This document shows positions 62,992-64,000 of a stretch of DNA of 64,000 bases, in pieces. Source of the DNA: Kribbella steppae (lineage in GTDB: Bacteria; Actinomycetota; Actinomycetes; Propionibacteriales; Kribbellaceae); contig NZ_SLWN01000008.1 of NCBI RefSeq assembly GCF_004342025.1, positions 233,569 through 297,568 of the forward strand, in the 5' to 3' direction. The position numbers and the translations under genes are program-made. The notes below the pieces were generated by a model, which worked only from the letters and a program-made list of their open reading frames with translations, was not told where the DNA came from and searched no databases. Positions within the stretch are counted from its first letter, which is position 1; each line of letters opens with the position of its first letter.

Positions 62992-63882
62992 ATGAGACGA
63001 AGCATCAGCATTGCTGCGGCGGCCGTGCTGGCTGCTGCGGGGTTCGGCGGGCCCGCGCACGCGGCTGTGGAGGGATCGGCCGCGACCTGTCGGGTGTACG
63101 CCGGATCCGTCACGGCCGACGGTGCGCACACCGGTGGGCCGACCCCGAACACGCCCGGCGGGACCACCCCCGGCGTCTTCGCACCGGGCACGGTGCGGAT
63201 CAGCACCACCTTCACCACCAACCCGAACGTCGTGGGCGCCGACATCGCGGGCTGGGTGCTGCAGGGCGACTCGCTGTACCAGCGGAAGTACTCGATCACC
63301 ACCGAGGGCTCGATCGACCCGGGCTGGCCGAACGACCTGCAGCGGATCGGCGGGGGCTGGACGAACTTCACCGCCCTGGAGGTCTCGCAGTACGAGGCAG
63401 CCGGATCGCCCGCGCGCACGACGGCGTACGGCCTGCGGAACGACGGCATGCTGTTCAGGTGGAACGTCCGCCAGGGAACGTGGAGTCGCACCGGCTCCAC
63501 CCCCGGGTTCGCCTCGGTCAAGTCGATGGCGCTGATCAGTAAGACCCGCACATACGACACGTTCCTGGCCAGCACGCGCGGTGGTGCGCTCTACACCATC
63601 CACGTCCCGACCACCTCGCCGATGAAGCCGGTGGTCAAGGTGGTGCGCAGCAGGACCTGGCAGGGCTTCGAGAAGCTGATCGCCAGCAAGTGCGGCCAGT
63701 ACGGCACGTGGCTCCTCGGCATCGACAAGGACACGAAGGCGGGCTACCTGTACGCCGTCGGGCACGCGAACGGACTGTCCACGGTGATCCAAGGCCTCGG
63801 CAAGGTCCAGGGCACGTACCCCGACCCGGTCTACTTCCGTTGGGCCGGCGTCGCCTCCGTCGACCCCCTCAACGGCGAGTGA
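62992..63882 (+). CDS. Secreted protein with a tachylectin-like beta-propeller
   Basis: This 296-residue protein has an N-terminal signal peptide ([20 protein letters not shown] then PAHA). The rest contains repeated W/Y-G motifs such as YGLRNDGMLFRWNVRQGTWS, FLASTRGGALYTIHVP and LLGIDKDTKAGYLYAVGHAN. These resemble blades of tachylectin-2-type or similar lectin propellers. A carbohydrate-binding role is inferred. ATG 62992 was chosen over an earlier in-frame start that adds a non-signal extension. Confidence 0.75.
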   Translation: MRRSISIAAAAVLAAAGFGGPAHAAVEGSAATCRVYAGSVTADGAHTGGPTPNTPGGTTPGVFAPGTVRISTTFTTNPNVVGADIAGWVLQGDSLYQRKYSITTEGSIDPGWPNDLQRIGGGWTNFTALEVSQYEAAGSPARTTAYGLRNDGMLFRWNVRQGTWSRTGSTPGFASVKSMALISKTRTYDTFLASTRGGALYTIHVPTTSPMKPVVKVVRSRTWQGFEKLIASKCGQYGTWLLGIDKDTKAGYLYAVGHANGLSTVIQGLGKVQGTYPDPVYFRWAGVASVDPLNGE

Positions 63883-64000
63883 CGGTCGAGGACCTCGGTC
63901 AGTAGGCCGAGTGCTGTGTGCAGGTCCTCGGTCGATGGGGTCGCGTAGCCGATGACGAGGCCGGGTGGGCCGGGGGTTGAGCGGCGGTACTCCGACAGCG
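63831..64000 (-). CDS. MocR-like (GntR/aminotransferase) regulator, 3' end only
   Basis: The minus-strand frame entering from the right edge reads LSEYRRSTPGPPGLVIGYAT then PSTEDLHTALGLLTEVLD, stopping at 63831. The GLVIGYATP pattern is the usual end of the aminotransferase-like domain of MocR/PdxR regulators. Only about 56 codons are inside the window. It overlaps the convergent secreted-protein gene by 52 bp. Confidence 0.55.
   Translation of the reverse strand, partial: LSEYRRSTPGPPGLVIGYATPSTEDLHTALGLLTEVLDRHSPLRGSTEATPAQRK

Overview
The window is very GC-rich DNA whose gene order (parB, parA, rsmG, khpB, yidC, yidD, rnpA and rpmH on the minus strand; dnaA, dnaN, gnd, recF, dciA, gyrB and gyrA on the plus strand) is the chromosomal replication-origin neighbourhood of an actinobacterium. 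The gnd gene between dnaN and recF, the DUF3566 gene after gyrA, a DLW-39 mini-protein between tRNA-Ile and tRNA-Ala, F420-type enzymes and many GTG starts suggest a Nocardioidaceae/Kribbella-like organism. The genus is an inference from family content, not a database result.

Layout. 1-350 holds a 70-bp tandem repeat and the parB terminator. 361-6680 is the leftward origin arm: chromosome partitioning (ParB, ParA and four parS sites, two inside coding sequence), 16S rRNA methylation, membrane protein insertion, RNase P protein and ribosomal protein L34. DnaA boxes lie on both sides of dnaA (6845-7166 and 9670-9889). 7288-23231 is the rightward arm: replication initiation, sliding clamp, 6-phosphogluconate dehydrogenase, RecF, DciA-like protein and gyrase, interrupted by a large membrane protein and a convergent three-gene operon of single-pass membrane proteins. 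23337-23701 holds tRNA-Ile, DLW-39, tRNA-Ala and a strong terminator.

From about 23.7 kb the content becomes accessory. A decay zone (HAD and GNAT fragments, an intact GNAT, a DUF6228-like gene) is followed by VOC proteins, an F420-type oxidoreductase, two SDR genes with MerR/SoxR-like promoter architecture, a PaiB-like protein, a VanZ-like protein and a pentapeptide-repeat protein. Next come an epimerase, a PP2C-like protein, a glycerol-3-phosphate dehydrogenase/TetR pair facing an AGPS-like flavoenzyme, an orphan QueA-like protein, an aldo/keto reductase/TetR pair facing a wrecked PPOX gene, rhomboid and cyclophilin. 44-50 kb holds a DUF5324-like protein, an alkylguanine methyltransferase and two DUF4328 membrane proteins, one with a long Tyr/Ser-rich tail. 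50-54 kb has a TetR/flavin monooxygenase pair, a dead zinc carboxypeptidase, a LacI regulator and a MITE-like inverted repeat.

54.1-61.9 kb is a coherent arabinose-polymer operon: GH51 arabinofuranosidase, ABC binding lipoprotein, two permeases and two secreted GH43 proteins. It has no ATPase gene, so a shared ATPase is expected elsewhere. The right end has a RelE/HigB-type toxin-antitoxin pair with a frameshifted toxin, a secreted propeller-like protein and the 3' end of a MocR-like regulator.

The observations most worth follow-up are a 231-residue extension ahead of DnaA domain I, a compact DnaA-box cluster at 30.92-30.99 kb, the Tyr/Ser-rich membrane-anchored DUF4328 protein, paired leaderless SDR promoters with MerR/SoxR-type operators, and the orphan QueA-like gene.
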